From positions 4,154,001 to 4,218,000 of the forward strand of contig CP019169.1 of the NCBI GenBank assembly GCA_001953215.1: a stretch of DNA of 64,000 nt, in the 5' to 3' direction. The DNA comes from Betaproteobacteria bacterium GR16-43 (GTDB lineage: Bacteria > Pseudomonadota > Gammaproteobacteria > Burkholderiales > Usitatibacteraceae). The position numbers and the translations under genes are program-made. This document shows positions 9,675-18,877 of the stretch, one piece after another. The first letter of the stretch is position 1. Every line of letters begins with the position of its first letter. The notes beneath the pieces are model-generated. The model was not told where the DNA came from. It saw nothing but the letters and a program-made list of their open reading frames with translations, and searched no databases.

Positions 9675-11921
9675 CTAGAACGGAAGGCGCGTGATGGCCT
9701 TGGTCTGCGTGATGCCGTCCACGGTATAGGTCATCGTCGCGTTGTTCGTGTCCGTGAACTTGAGGGTCAGCTGGCCCACCGGTGTGATGGTGAGCGCCGA
9801 AGCGTTGTAGCCCGTCCCCAGGACCGGCGTTCCGTGCGTCTTGTAGAGTTCGCCCGAGTACGTGTCCGTCGAGGTCCACGAGCCGGCCGTCATCACGTAC
9901 CACGTCGTCTTGCCGGTGTCGTCGTACGTGAACCAGGCGCCGAAGATGTTGTGGTATTGCTGCGTGAGGACGATCCCCCAGCCGTTCTGCGACGCACCGC
10001 CCCACCACATGTCCGTGTAGTTCGCGATGGGCGCGTTGTTCACGATGCCGAACAACTGGCGTTCGATATTCTTCGTTCCCGAAACACCATTCACGTTGTA
10101 CGTGAGGACGGCATTCGAGGGGCCCGTGAACCGGAACGACGCGGTGCCCACCGGGCTGCCCACGTTGAACTTGCTGGTGTCGTAGCTGGCGAACCACGAT
10201 CCCGCCGGGATGTAGACGTTGCCCGAGTACGTGGTGTGCGCGGCATCCCACGAGCCCGACGACATGATCACCCAGATGGGTTTGCCGGCCGTGTCGTAGA
10301 TGTACCAGGCCATGAACAGCGCCTCGCCATGCTGCGTGATGGTGAGGCCCCAGCCGTTCTCCGCGGGGATCCACCAGAGGTCCTGGTAGTTCGTCGTGCT
10401 CGTCGAGCCCGCAAGCGTGCGGGCCGAAACCGGATTCGACAGCGCGGAACAGTTGCCCGCCGCGTCGCACGCGCTGACCGTGAAGGTGTACGTGGTCAAC
10501 GGGGTCAGGCCGCTCACGCCCGCGTTCGACGTGATCACCGTTTGCCGCAACGTGCCGTTCACGAACACGCGATAGTTGGCCACGCCCACGTTGTCGCTGG
10601 AAGTGAGCCAGTTGAGGTTGATCAACGTGCCGTTCGCGGGGGTTGCCGTGAGGCCGTTCACCACGCTGGGCGGGGTCGTGTCGACGCCCACCGAGCCGGT
10701 CGTACTCGCCGTCGCCACGTTCGATTGCCCGGAGCAGTTGCCCGCCGCGTCGCAAGCCGCCACGGTGAAGGAATACGCCGTGTTCGGGGACAGGCTCCCG
10801 ACCGAGGTATTCGTGCCCACCGAGGTCGCGACCTGCGTGCCGCTCCGGAACACCTTGTAGTTCGCCACGCCCACGTTGTCGGTGGAGGCGGTCCACGTGA
10901 GGGTGATCACGGTCGAGCCGGCCGGGATGGCCGTGAGGTTTGTCGGCACGCTGGGCGCTTGCGTGTCGGTCGTCGGCACCGATTGTGTCGTCGCGGATGC
11001 AGGCGACGATTGCGCGGAGCAGTTCCCCGCCGCGTCGCAGGCCGCGATCGTGAAGGTGTAGAACGTACCCGCCGTGAGCATGCTGACGGTGGCACCGACA
11101 CTGGGGACGTTACCGATCAGCGTGGCGCCGTTGTAGATGTTGTAGCGGGTGACCCCCACGTTGTCGGAGGACGCCGTCCACGTGAGATTGATGGTCGTGG
11201 TTCCGGTCGCCGTGGCCGAGAGGCTCGTCGGAACCGTCGGCGCCTGGGTGTCCGGGCCGGGACCACCACCACCCGAACCGTAGAGGCTCACGCAGCCGGC
11301 GATGTCGTCGGCGGCGAGCGTGGACGAGCCGTTGTAGCTGCTCGTCGGGGGACCGGACATGACGGCCCCGTTCACGTCGGAATGGTTCAGGCCGATCGCA
11401 TGGCCCACTTCGTGGATGGCGGTCGGAAGGAGGTTCGGCGTGTACGTGACCGAATAGGCCGCGTTCAACTTGATGTCGGCGTCGGTGATGTTGATGCCGT
11501 TGGCGGCCACCTGCGTGACGCCGGTCGTGGGCGCCGTGAGATCGGTCGTGGTCCAACCGATGACGTTCACGTGGTCGCTCGAATTGAACCCCGTGGCGGA
11601 TTCGCCAAGGTAGGTGAAGGTGATCGGGCACACGGCCGACCACGCGGCCATCGATTGTTGGATCTGCGCGATCGCGTTGGCCTTGCTGAAGGCGGCCGGG
11701 CGATTGGCGTCGTTGTAGACCCAGCTCATGTTCTTGCCCGCATGCCCGCCGGTGCCGGGGAAGAAGAGGATGAATTTCTCGGGGCTGTCGAAGGTGTAGA
11801 CGCGGTCCGGCGCCGGGCTGACCACACCCTTCGCGGCTTCGCTCGCCAATGCGACTGGCGCGCCAAGAACCACGAACGCGGTGGAAAGGATGGAAAGGGC
11901 TTTGCGCACGATCTGGGTCAT
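9675..11921 (-). CDS. Secreted metzincin (matrixin-like) protease with FN3 repeats and a duplicated C-terminal domain
   Basis: 748 residues from the ATG at 11921, which has AGGTGG just upstream; the longer frame was rejected. A signal peptide ends near ASEAA (residues 1-29). The catalytic domain holds the zinc motif HEVGHAIGLNHS (His170, His174, His180, Glu171) and a Met-turn (AVMSG, 187-191). Three fibronectin type III domains follow, at about 224-313, 320-410 and 417-505, each with TWTASSDNVGV-like strands. The end has two tandem copies of an unnamed domain of about 115 residues (about 515-630 and 632-748), beginning NYxDxWW and containing NGWG and SGSW. It is probably an extracellular protease whose repeats bind a surface or polymer. 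Its target is unknown. Confidence 0.85.
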   Translation of the reverse strand: MTQIVRKALSILSTAFVVLGAPVALASEAAKGVVSPAPDRVYTFDSPEKFILFFPGTGGHAGKNMSWVYNDANRPAAFSKANAIAQIQQSMAAWSAVCPITFTYLGESATGFNSSDHVNVIGWTTTDLTAPTTGVTQVAANGINITDADIKLNAAYSVTYTPNLLPTAIHEVGHAIGLNHSDVNGAVMSGPPTSSYNGSSTLAADDIAGCVSLYGSGGGGPGPDTQAPTVPTSLSATATGTTTINLTWTASSDNVGVTRYNIYNGATLIGNVPSVGATVSMLTAGTFYTFTIAACDAAGNCSAQSSPASATTQSVPTTDTQAPSVPTNLTAIPAGSTVITLTWTASTDNVGVANYKVFRSGTQVATSVGTNTSVGSLSPNTAYSFTVAACDAAGNCSGQSNVATASTTGSVGVDTTPPSVVNGLTATPANGTLINLNWLTSSDNVGVANYRVFVNGTLRQTVITSNAGVSGLTPLTTYTFTVSACDAAGNCSALSNPVSARTLAGSTSTTNYQDLWWIPAENGWGLTITQHGEALFMAWYIYDTAGKPIWVIMSSGSWDAAHTTYSGNVYIPAGSWFASYDTSKFNVGSPVGTASFRFTGPSNAVLTYNVNGVSGTKNIERQLFGIVNNAPIANYTDMWWGGASQNGWGIVLTQQYHNIFGAWFTYDDTGKTTWYVMTAGSWTSTDTYSGELYKTHGTPVLGTGYNASALTITPVGQLTLKFTDTNNATMTYTVDGITQTKAITRLPF

Positions 11922-12083
11922 CAAAAATCCACCTGCAGGAATCGACAGTGAAGGAGTTGCAAGAAGTATGCCCCCTATCCTCCGGAAAGGATGTGGGTTC
12001 CAGCACATTCTTCCAGGGGGAAATTGCGCCCAAAAAGGGCCCGACAAGCCCCGTGAAGGCTGCAACTGGAAGACAAACGAAGA

Positions 12084-12111
12084 AAAGCCGTCGCCCCAAG
12101 GCGACGGCTTT
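12084..12111 (-). terminator. Rho-independent terminator of the indolepyruvate oxidoreductase gene
   Basis: A perfect 12-bp stem (AAAGCCGTCGCC and its complement) with a 4-base loop, followed on the minus strand by TTTTCTT. It lies 17 bp beyond the end of the oxidoreductase gene. The remaining gap to the protease start (11922-12083) shows no gene and should hold the protease promoter. Confidence 0.85.
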
Positions 12112-12128
12112 GACCCAAATGGGCGCTG

Positions 12129-15100
12129 CTAGGCCGCGACCTTGATGGGGATGGTGACCGCGCGATCCTTGAGGGCACCCGGGTTGCGAAACTGCGCGAT
12201 GTACTCGGCTTCGCGCGCCTTCGCTTCCTTCAGGTGGCGCTCCTTCACCGGGCCGTAGCCGCGAGTGTGCTCCGGGATCGACGCGATGTGCACGCCCATG
12301 CCCAGGTTCGTGGCATCGAGCTTCTCGATCACCTCGGTCATCACGCGCTCGTAGTCCGCGATCAACGCACGCTCGGTCTTGCGCTCGTGCGTGTAGCCGA
12401 AGACATCGAACGCCGTGCCGCGCAGGAACTTCAACTTCGCGAGCACGCCGAACGCGCCCAGCATCCAGCGGCCGAACGTCTTCTTCGCCGGCTCGCCCGT
12501 TGCGGGGTCCACTTTCGACATCATCGGCGGGGCGAGGTGGAACTTGAGGGTATAGCCGCCTTCGAACTGCTCGCCGACGCGCTTGAGGAATTCGCCGTCC
12601 GTGTAGAGGCGCGCGACTTCGTACTCGTCCTTGTAGGCCATCAGCTTGAAGAGATAGCGCGCCACGGCTTCGCCCAGCGCCGTGGAGCCCGGGATCTTCG
12701 CGGCTTCGGCCGTGCGCACGCGCATCACGAAATCGACATAGCGTTGCGCATAGGCCGCGTCCTGGTATGCCGTGAGGAAAGCGCGGCGGCGTTCGATCAT
12801 CTCGTCGATCGACTCCGAGAGCTTCTGCGAAGCGGGCTTCGCATCCGGCGGCGTGGCGACGGCTTTCACCGCGGCCAGGTCGGCGGCGGCACGGCGGCCC
12901 CACTCGAACGCGCGCAGGTTCGCGTCGACCGCGGCACCATTCAGCTCGACGGCCTGGCGGATCGACGCGGAGCCCAGTGGAATCAACCCCTTCTGGAACG
13001 CGTAACCCACCATGAAGAGGTTGGTCGCGATCGAATCGCCCAGCAGCGCCGTGGCAATGGCGGTGGCGTCGACGAAGTCCGCGCGGCCCTCGCCCGTGGC
13101 TTCGCGAATCGACTCCGACATCTCGAAAGCGGGCACCTGGAGGTCCGGGTTGCTCGCGAAGCCGCCCGTGGGCGACACGTTGCCGTTGATCACGGCGCGC
13201 GTGTAGCCAGCCTGCATCTTCGCGATCGCCTCGTCCGACGCGGCCACGATCATGTCGGCGCCGAGCACGAGGTTCGCTTCCCCCGCGGCGATGCGCACCG
13301 CGTGGATGTCCTCCGGCTTCGAGGCGAGGCGGATGTGCGTGTAGACCGAGCCGCCCTTCTGCGCGAGGCCGGTCATGTCGAGCACCGTCGCACCCTTGCC
13401 TTCGATATGCGCGGCCATGCCCAGCAGCGCCCCGATGGTGACAACGCCCGTGCCACCCACGCCCGTGACGAGGATCCCGTACGGGCGATCGAGCGACGGC
13501 AGCGTCGGTTCGGGGAGCGCGTCCGCGACTTCCTTCGCGACACCCTTGCGTTTGCGCAGCGTGCCGCCTTCGATGGTGACGAAGCTCGGGCAGAAGCCCT
13601 TCAGGCACGAGTAGTCCTTGTTGCACGAGGACTGGTCGATCGCGCGCTTGCGGCCGAATTCCGTCTCGACCGGCATGATCGACAGGCAATTGGATTTCTT
13701 GCTGCAATCGCCGCAGCCTTCGCAGACGAGCTCGTTGATCACGACGCGCTTCTGCGGATCGGGGAACGTGCCGCGCTTCCGGCGGCGGCGTTTCTCGGCG
13801 GCGCAGGTCTGGTCGTAGACGATGACCGACGTGCCCTCGATCTCGCGCATTTCCTTCTGCACGGCATCGAGGTCGTCGCGATGGCGAATGGTGACGCCGG
13901 GTGCGAACTCCGCGTTCGCCGGGTACTTCTCCGGTTCGTCGGTCACCACCACGACGCGCTTCACGCCCTCGGCGTACACCTGCTCGGTGATCATCGGCAC
14001 GGTGAGCGGGCCGTCGTGCGCCTGGCCGCCCGTCATGGCGACCGCGTCGTTGTAGAGGATCTTGTAGGTGATGTTCACCTTCGCGGCCACCGCGGCCCGC
14101 ACTGCGAGCAAACCGGAGTGGTAGTACGTGCCGTCGCCCAGGTTCGCGAAGATGTGCTTCGTCTCCGTGAACGGCTGGATGCCGATCCACGGCGCGCCTT
14201 CGCCGCCCATCTGCGTGAAGGTCATCGTCTGCTCGGGGCGGATCCAGATCGCCATGTAGTGGCAACCGATGCCGGCCAGCGCCTTGCTGCCCTCGGGAAC
14301 TTTCGTCGAGGTGTTGTGCGGGCAGCCGGAGCAGAAGTACGGGATGCGCGCGATCTTGTTGCGCGGCCTTGCGAGCTCGGCCTCCTTCGACTCGATGAAC
14401 TTGAGGCGCGCCTCGACGATCTTCGAGGTATAGAACTTGCCGATGCGCTGCGCGATCACGCGCGCGATCATCGCCGGGGTCAGCTCGCCCGCGGCCGGAA
14501 GCAGCCAGTCGGAACGGTGCACCTCCCACTCGCCGTGCTCGTCGTACTTTCCGACCACGCGCGGGCGCACGTCGTCGCGCCAGTTGTAGAGCTGCTCCTT
14601 CATCTGGTATTCGATGACCTGGCGCTTCTCCTCCACGACCAGCACTTCGTCGAGGCCTTCGGCAAACTCGCGCACGCCGTTCGATTCCAGCGGCCAGGGC
14701 ATGCCGACCTTGTAGAGGCGGATGCCGATCTCGGCCGCGTGCTTCTCGTCGATGCCCAGGTCTTCCAGGGCCTGCATCACGTCGAGGTAGCTCTTGCCCG
14801 AGGCGATGATGCCCAGGCGCGGATTCGGCGAATCGATCGTGATGCGGTTCAGCTTGTTCGCGCGGCAGTAGGCGAGCGCCGCGTAGATCTTGTCGTGCTG
14901 GAGGCGCAGCTCCTGGTCCATCGGCGCATCCGGCCAGCGGATGTTGAGGCCGCCCGCGGGGAGATCGAGCCCTTCCGGCAACACGATGCGCGGGCTTTCG
15001 GGGTCGAGCACGATCGAGGCGGAGGAGTCCACGGTCTCGGAAACGACCTTGAAGGCCACATAGCAGCCCGAGTAGCGCGACATCGCGAAGCCGTGCAGGC

Positions 15101-15662
15101 CCATCTCGATGATTTCCTGCACGCCGGTGGGATAGAGCACCGGGATCATCGCCGCGTCGAACGCGTGCTCGCTCTGGTGCGGAAGCGTGGAGGATTTGCA
15201 GGCGTGGTCGTCGCCCGCGAGGAGCAGCACGCCGCCATGCTTCGCGGTGCCGGCTGCGTTCGCGTGCTTGAACACGTCGCCGCTGCGGTCCACGCCGGGA
15301 CCCTTGCCGTACCAAATGGCGAAGACGCCGTCGTACTTCGGGCCCGGAAAGAGGCCGACTTGCTGCGTGCCCCAGACGGCCGTGCCGGCCAGTTCCTCGT
15401 TCACGCCGGGCGTGAAGTGGATGTGGTGGTCCTTGAGGTGCTTGCGGGCTTTCCAGAGCGCCTGGTCGAAGCCGCCCAGCGGGGAGCCGCGATAGCCCGA
15501 GATGAACCCGCCGGTGTTGAGACCCGCGGCGAGGTCGCGTTCGCGCTGCATCATCGCGAGCCGCACGAGGGCCTGGGTACCGGTGAGGAAGATGCGTCCC
15601 GAGGGTTGGGTGTACTTGTCCTCGAGCGAAATGGGGGTGGCGGTGCTGCTGGCTTGCGGCAT
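12129..15662 (-). CDS. Indolepyruvate ferredoxin oxidoreductase family protein (fused alpha/beta)
   Basis: 1177 residues from the ATG at 15662, with GAGG upstream. It fuses the pyrimidine-binding and TPP-binding parts (LNTGGFISGYRGSPLGGFD near residue 60, GIGCHYMAIW in the middle), a ferredoxin-like cysteine cluster (CEGCGDCSKKSNC and further cysteines) and the gamma domain (GVGGTGVVTIGALLGMAAH) in one chain. The single-chain form is common in proteobacteria. It oxidatively decarboxylates aryl or branched 2-oxoacids to acyl-CoA, passing electrons to a ferredoxin-type acceptor in the cytoplasm. It faces an acetyl-CoA hydrolase/transferase gene across a short divergent promoter region. Confidence 0.92.
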   Translation of the reverse strand: MPQASSTATPISLEDKYTQPSGRIFLTGTQALVRLAMMQRERDLAAGLNTGGFISGYRGSPLGGFDQALWKARKHLKDHHIHFTPGVNEELAGTAVWGTQQVGLFPGPKYDGVFAIWYGKGPGVDRSGDVFKHANAAGTAKHGGVLLLAGDDHACKSSTLPHQSEHAFDAAMIPVLYPTGVQEIIEMGLHGFAMSRYSGCYVAFKVVSETVDSSASIVLDPESPRIVLPEGLDLPAGGLNIRWPDAPMDQELRLQHDKIYAALAYCRANKLNRITIDSPNPRLGIIASGKSYLDVMQALEDLGIDEKHAAEIGIRLYKVGMPWPLESNGVREFAEGLDEVLVVEEKRQVIEYQMKEQLYNWRDDVRPRVVGKYDEHGEWEVHRSDWLLPAAGELTPAMIARVIAQRIGKFYTSKIVEARLKFIESKEAELARPRNKIARIPYFCSGCPHNTSTKVPEGSKALAGIGCHYMAIWIRPEQTMTFTQMGGEGAPWIGIQPFTETKHIFANLGDGTYYHSGLLAVRAAVAAKVNITYKILYNDAVAMTGGQAHDGPLTVPMITEQVYAEGVKRVVVVTDEPEKYPANAEFAPGVTIRHRDDLDAVQKEMREIEGTSVIVYDQTCAAEKRRRRKRGTFPDPQKRVVINELVCEGCGDCSKKSNCLSIMPVETEFGRKRAIDQSSCNKDYSCLKGFCPSFVTIEGGTLRKRKGVAKEVADALPEPTLPSLDRPYGILVTGVGGTGVVTIGALLGMAAHIEGKGATVLDMTGLAQKGGSVYTHIRLASKPEDIHAVRIAAGEANLVLGADMIVAASDEAIAKMQAGYTRAVINGNVSPTGGFASNPDLQVPAFEMSESIREATGEGRADFVDATAIATALLGDSIATNLFMVGYAFQKGLIPLGSASIRQAVELNGAAVDANLRAFEWGRRAAADLAAVKAVATPPDAKPASQKLSESIDEMIERRRAFLTAYQDAAYAQRYVDFVMRVRTAEAAKIPGSTALGEAVARYLFKLMAYKDEYEVARLYTDGEFLKRVGEQFEGGYTLKFHLAPPMMSKVDPATGEPAKKTFGRWMLGAFGVLAKLKFLRGTAFDVFGYTHERKTERALIADYERVMTEVIEKLDATNLGMGVHIASIPEHTRGYGPVKERHLKEAKAREAEYIAQFRNPGALKDRAVTIPIKVAA

Positions 15663-15691
15663 ATCGATCCTCAAATTGGGTGCTTTGGGGC

Positions 15692-15719
15692 GACACAGTC
15701 CGGTTATTGGGATTGTGTC
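15692..15719. promoter_or_regulatory. Operator-like inverted repeat between divergent genes
   Basis: Arms GACACA and TGTGTC are separated by 16 bp, with partly matching flanks, centred between the oxidoreductase and the CoA hydrolase/transferase genes. A TATACT -10-like box for the plus-strand gene lies at 15744-15749. It may be a regulator binding site; no regulator gene is adjacent. Confidence 0.4.
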
Positions 15720-15784
15720 CCGCACCGGCAAAAGGCGGCAAATTATACTGGGGTTGGACCCCTTCGAGCCAGCAACGTGCCCTG

Positions 15785-17647
15785 ATGCCCACGATTCGTA
15801 CCGAGAGCCTGGAGGTCGCCGTGGACACGATCCTTGCGGTCACCGGCGGCCAGGTCGCGTGCGGGACCCCTTTGGGCCTGGGAAAGCCCGTCCCGCTCCT
15901 GAACGCCCTCTACGGGCGCGTGAAGGCCAACGGGATGCTGCGGCTGGAGATCCTCACGGCGCTCTCGCTCGCCATCCCCCGCGCGAAGGGCGGCCTCGAG
16001 GCGCGCTTCCTCGATCCCTTCGTGCGCCGCGTGTTCGAGGGCGTGCCGAGCCTCGACTACCTCACCGACCTCGCCCGGGGCCGGATGCCACCGAACATCG
16101 GGCTCTACGAGTTCTACTTCCGCCCCGGCGCGATGCTCGCGTATCCCGCGGCGCAGCAGAACTACCTCTCGAGCAACTACACGCACGCGGGCCGGGACAT
16201 GGTGGCGCGTGGCGCCAATGTGGTCGCGGTGATGGTGTCGGAACGCGACGGACGGTTGAGCCTCGGCTCCAACCCCGACCTCACGCTCGACGTCGCCGCC
16301 GGCATGCGCGCCTCGGGGCGCCCGTGCGTGGTGGCCGGCGTGGTGAACCGCAACATGCCCTTCATGGTCGCCGATGCCGAAGTGCCCGAGTCGTTCTTCG
16401 ACGTGCTGGTGGATTCGCCCGCGCACGAGCATCCGCTCTTCGGCGTGCCCAATCCCCCGCTCGACGCCGCGGACCATGCGATCGGCCTCTATGCCTCCTC
16501 GCTGGTGCGCGACGGCGGCACGCTGCAGCTCGGAATCGGTTCGATCGGCGACAGCGTCGCGCACTGGCTTCGCGAACGGCACACGAAGCCCGATTCCTAC
16601 CGCGAGATGGCACTCGCGATGGACATCGACCGCTACGAGCGGCTGGTGGCGGAGGAAGGCGGTTTCGGCCCTTTCGCGGAAGGCCTCTTCGCGTCGAGCG
16701 AGATGTTCACGTGGGGAATGATGTGCCTCATGCAGGCGGGCGTGATCCGCCGGCGTGCCGACGGCGATTCGGGCCCGGCGCTTCAGGCCGGCTTCTTCCT
16801 CGGCCCGCGCGAGTTCTACCGCGTGCTGCGCGAATTGCCCGAGGAGGAGCGCGAGAAGATCCTCATGACTTCGGTCACGCGCGTGAACGACCTCTTCGGC
16901 GAGGAGGCGGTGGCGCGGCGCCAACGGCACGACGCGCGCTTCATCAACGTGTGCATGATGATGACGCTCTTCGGCGCCGCCGTTTCGGATGCGCTGGCCG
17001 ACGGGCGCGTGGTGAGCGGCGTGGGCGGGCAGTACAACTTCGTCGCGATGGCGCACGAGCTGGAGCGCGCGCGCTCGGTCCTGATGCTGCGCTCCACGCG
17101 CGAGGCCCGCGGCAAGGTCGATTCCAACATCGTCTTCAACTACGGGCATACGACGATCCCGCGCCACCTGCGCGACATCGTCGTGACGGAGTACGGAATC
17201 GCGGAGCTGCGCGGGCGCACCGACGGCGAAGTGGCCGCGGCGCTGATCGGCATCGCCGATGCGCGCTTCCAGGATGGGTTGGCGCAACGCGCGAAGGCCG
17301 CGGGCAAATTGCCGGCAGATTGGCAGGTTCCCCTTGCCGCTCGCGCCAACACCCCCGAGAACCTGCGGAAGCGGCTGGCGCCGCTCCAGGCGCGCGGTGC
17401 GCTCCCCACCTTCCCGCTCGGCACCGACTTCGACGCCACCGAACAGCGCCTGCTGCCCGCGCTGCAGTGGCTGAAAGACCAATCCCAGCGGAAGTACGGG
17501 CTCCTGCTGGAATCGTTCACCGCCGCTGCGAAGCCGGAGGACGCCGTGGCGCTGGAGCGCATGGAGCTCTCGAACCCGAAGGGATTCGAGGCTTCGATGC
17601 TGCGGCGCCTGCTCGTGCTGGCCCTTCGCCGGACCGATTCCCCCTAA
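15785..17647 (+). CDS. Acetyl-CoA hydrolase/transferase family protein
   Basis: 620 residues from the ATG at 15785. The C-terminal half has the family landmarks: GGTLQLGIGSIGD, SGVGGQYNFVAMA, and the loop NIVFNYGHTTIPRHLRDIVV before VVTEYGIAELRGRTD. These fit class I CoA-transferases/acyl-CoA hydrolases, though this long subgroup is little studied. The divergent oxidoreductase makes acyl-CoA from 2-oxoacids, so this enzyme may release or move the CoA in the same amino-acid breakdown route (inference from context). Confidence 0.85.
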   Translation: MPTIRTESLEVAVDTILAVTGGQVACGTPLGLGKPVPLLNALYGRVKANGMLRLEILTALSLAIPRAKGGLEARFLDPFVRRVFEGVPSLDYLTDLARGRMPPNIGLYEFYFRPGAMLAYPAAQQNYLSSNYTHAGRDMVARGANVVAVMVSERDGRLSLGSNPDLTLDVAAGMRASGRPCVVAGVVNRNMPFMVADAEVPESFFDVLVDSPAHEHPLFGVPNPPLDAADHAIGLYASSLVRDGGTLQLGIGSIGDSVAHWLRERHTKPDSYREMALAMDIDRYERLVAEEGGFGPFAEGLFASSEMFTWGMMCLMQAGVIRRRADGDSGPALQAGFFLGPREFYRVLRELPEEEREKILMTSVTRVNDLFGEEAVARRQRHDARFINVCMMMTLFGAAVSDALADGRVVSGVGGQYNFVAMAHELERARSVLMLRSTREARGKVDSNIVFNYGHTTIPRHLRDIVVTEYGIAELRGRTDGEVAAALIGIADARFQDGLAQRAKAAGKLPADWQVPLAARANTPENLRKRLAPLQARGALPTFPLGTDFDATEQRLLPALQWLKDQSQRKYGLLLESFTAAAKPEDAVALERMELSNPKGFEASMLRRLLVLALRRTDSP

Positions 17648-17655
17648 AATCGCGC

Positions 17656-18618
17656 ATGACCCCGAACTCCAAGCCCCTGAACTTCGAATCCATCGCGTAC
17701 TCGGGCCGTGCGCCCGGCGTGCGCCTCATCGTCACCGGCGCCGTGCACGGCAACGAGACCTGCGGCACGCAGGGCATCCGCCGCGTCGTGGCCGAGATCC
17801 AGTCCGGCGCGCTGGCCATCGAGCGCGGCCAGGTGACGTTTGTCCCGATCTGCAATCCCCTCGCCTACGCGAAGGGCGAGCGCATGGGCGACCGCAACCT
17901 CAATCGCAACCTGGCGCCGACGTCCACGCCGAAGGATTTCGAGGACCACGTCGCCAACTGGCTTTGCCCGCTGATGGCGAGCCACGAGGCGCTCCTCGAC
18001 CTGCACTCCACGCGCGGCAAGACCGAAGCCTTCGCGCTCGTCGGCCCGCACGACAACACCGGCATCATCGAACCCTTCAAGCACGCGAAGGCCGAGCGCG
18101 ACCTCGCGAAGCGCCTGGGCGTGAAGCGCTTCGTCGAAGGCTGGCTCGACACCTATGCGCGCGGCGTGGCGCGGCGCCGGTCGAACGCGGCGGCCAATCC
18201 GCTCGCGGCCGATGCAATCTATGGCGTGGGAACCACGGAGTACATGCGCTCGAAGGGCGGCTACTCGATGACGCTGGAGTGCGGGCAGCACGAAGACCCG
18301 CAGTCCCCGGAGGTCGCCTACCGCGCCATTCGCAATGCGCTCGCGCACCTTCGCATCACCGCCGATCCGGCGCCGCCCGCCGTCGAGAAGTACGAAGCGC
18401 TCCGCATGCACGAAGTGGTGGACCGCGACCACGAAGACGATCGCTTCAGCCGCCCGTGGGCGAGCTTCGACGCCCTCTCACCCGGCGACCTCATCGCCAC
18501 TCGCCGCGACGGCACCGAGATCCGTGCGCCCAGCCAGGGCCGCATCCTCTTCCCCGATGTGAGCGCGAAGCCGGGGCACGAGTGGTTCTACCTCGCGGAG
18601 ACGATCGACTCGATCTGA
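17656..18618 (+). CDS. Succinylglutamate desuccinylase/aspartoacylase family protein
   Basis: 320 residues, starting 8 bp after the previous gene. The zinc carboxypeptidase-like fold shows VTGAVHGNETCGT (metal His and Glu), NPLAYAKGERMGDRNLNRNL (substrate arginine region) and a later LLDLHST (third zinc ligand). The C-terminal half has a beta barrel-like domain ending FYLAETID. It should hydrolyse an N-acyl amino acid or related amide; the exact substrate cannot be told. It is probably in one operon with the CoA hydrolase/transferase gene. Confidence 0.85.
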   Translation: MTPNSKPLNFESIAYSGRAPGVRLIVTGAVHGNETCGTQGIRRVVAEIQSGALAIERGQVTFVPICNPLAYAKGERMGDRNLNRNLAPTSTPKDFEDHVANWLCPLMASHEALLDLHSTRGKTEAFALVGPHDNTGIIEPFKHAKAERDLAKRLGVKRFVEGWLDTYARGVARRRSNAAANPLAADAIYGVGTTEYMRSKGGYSMTLECGQHEDPQSPEVAYRAIRNALAHLRITADPAPPAVEKYEALRMHEVVDRDHEDDRFSRPWASFDALSPGDLIATRRDGTEIRAPSQGRILFPDVSAKPGHEWFYLAETIDSI

Positions 18619-18620
18619 AA

Positions 18621-18877
18621 AATAATTGGGGTCAGACTCCCATTTACCTAATTCTCTGAGTCGCCCTTAAAGATCCCTCTCCGGCGCGAATGGAGGCCCT
18701 TGGGAACGATGGCATCGCGTCCGAGGGGTTGTTCACATTTGCTTAGGTTTCCTCTGGCGACTTCTAGAGACTATGGGGCGCGCGGAAAACGCACCCTGGT
18801 TCGTTCTGGCGCGTCCGAGACCCCTTGATCGACTCGGCAGAGCGAATTAGCTAAATGGGAGTCTGACCCCAATTATT
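18621..18877. mobile_element. MITE-like element with 34-bp inverted ends (second REP type)
   Basis: The left end (18621-18654) and right end (18844-18877) are inverted copies differing at one base, with core GGGGTCAGACTCCCATTTA. The 189-bp interior has no open frame of note and no similarity to the flanks, though GCGTCCGAG occurs twice in it. The right end overlaps the stop codon of the SpmA/SpmB gene. The ends share GGGGTCAG with the main REP family, so they may be recognised by a related RAYT that is not in this window. Confidence 0.75.

Noticed and set aside
10440-11260. Regularly spaced similar DNA segments, possible CRISPR or tandem repeat
   Set aside because: They are the coding sequences of three diverged FN3 domains in one protein. 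Unit length is about 285 bp and identity is partial.
12234-15785. 1183-codon plus-strand open frame antisense to the oxidoreductase
   Set aside because: Arginine- and histidine-rich shadow. The minus-strand frame has cysteine clusters and family motifs.
11110-15843. 1577-codon minus-strand open frame
   Set aside because: It runs out of frame through both the metalloprotease and oxidoreductase genes and has shadow composition. The in-frame products match real families.
18655-18843. Small gene or RNA inside the MITE-like element
   Set aside because: No open frame with a start signal, and no terminator or conserved RNA fold was recognised.
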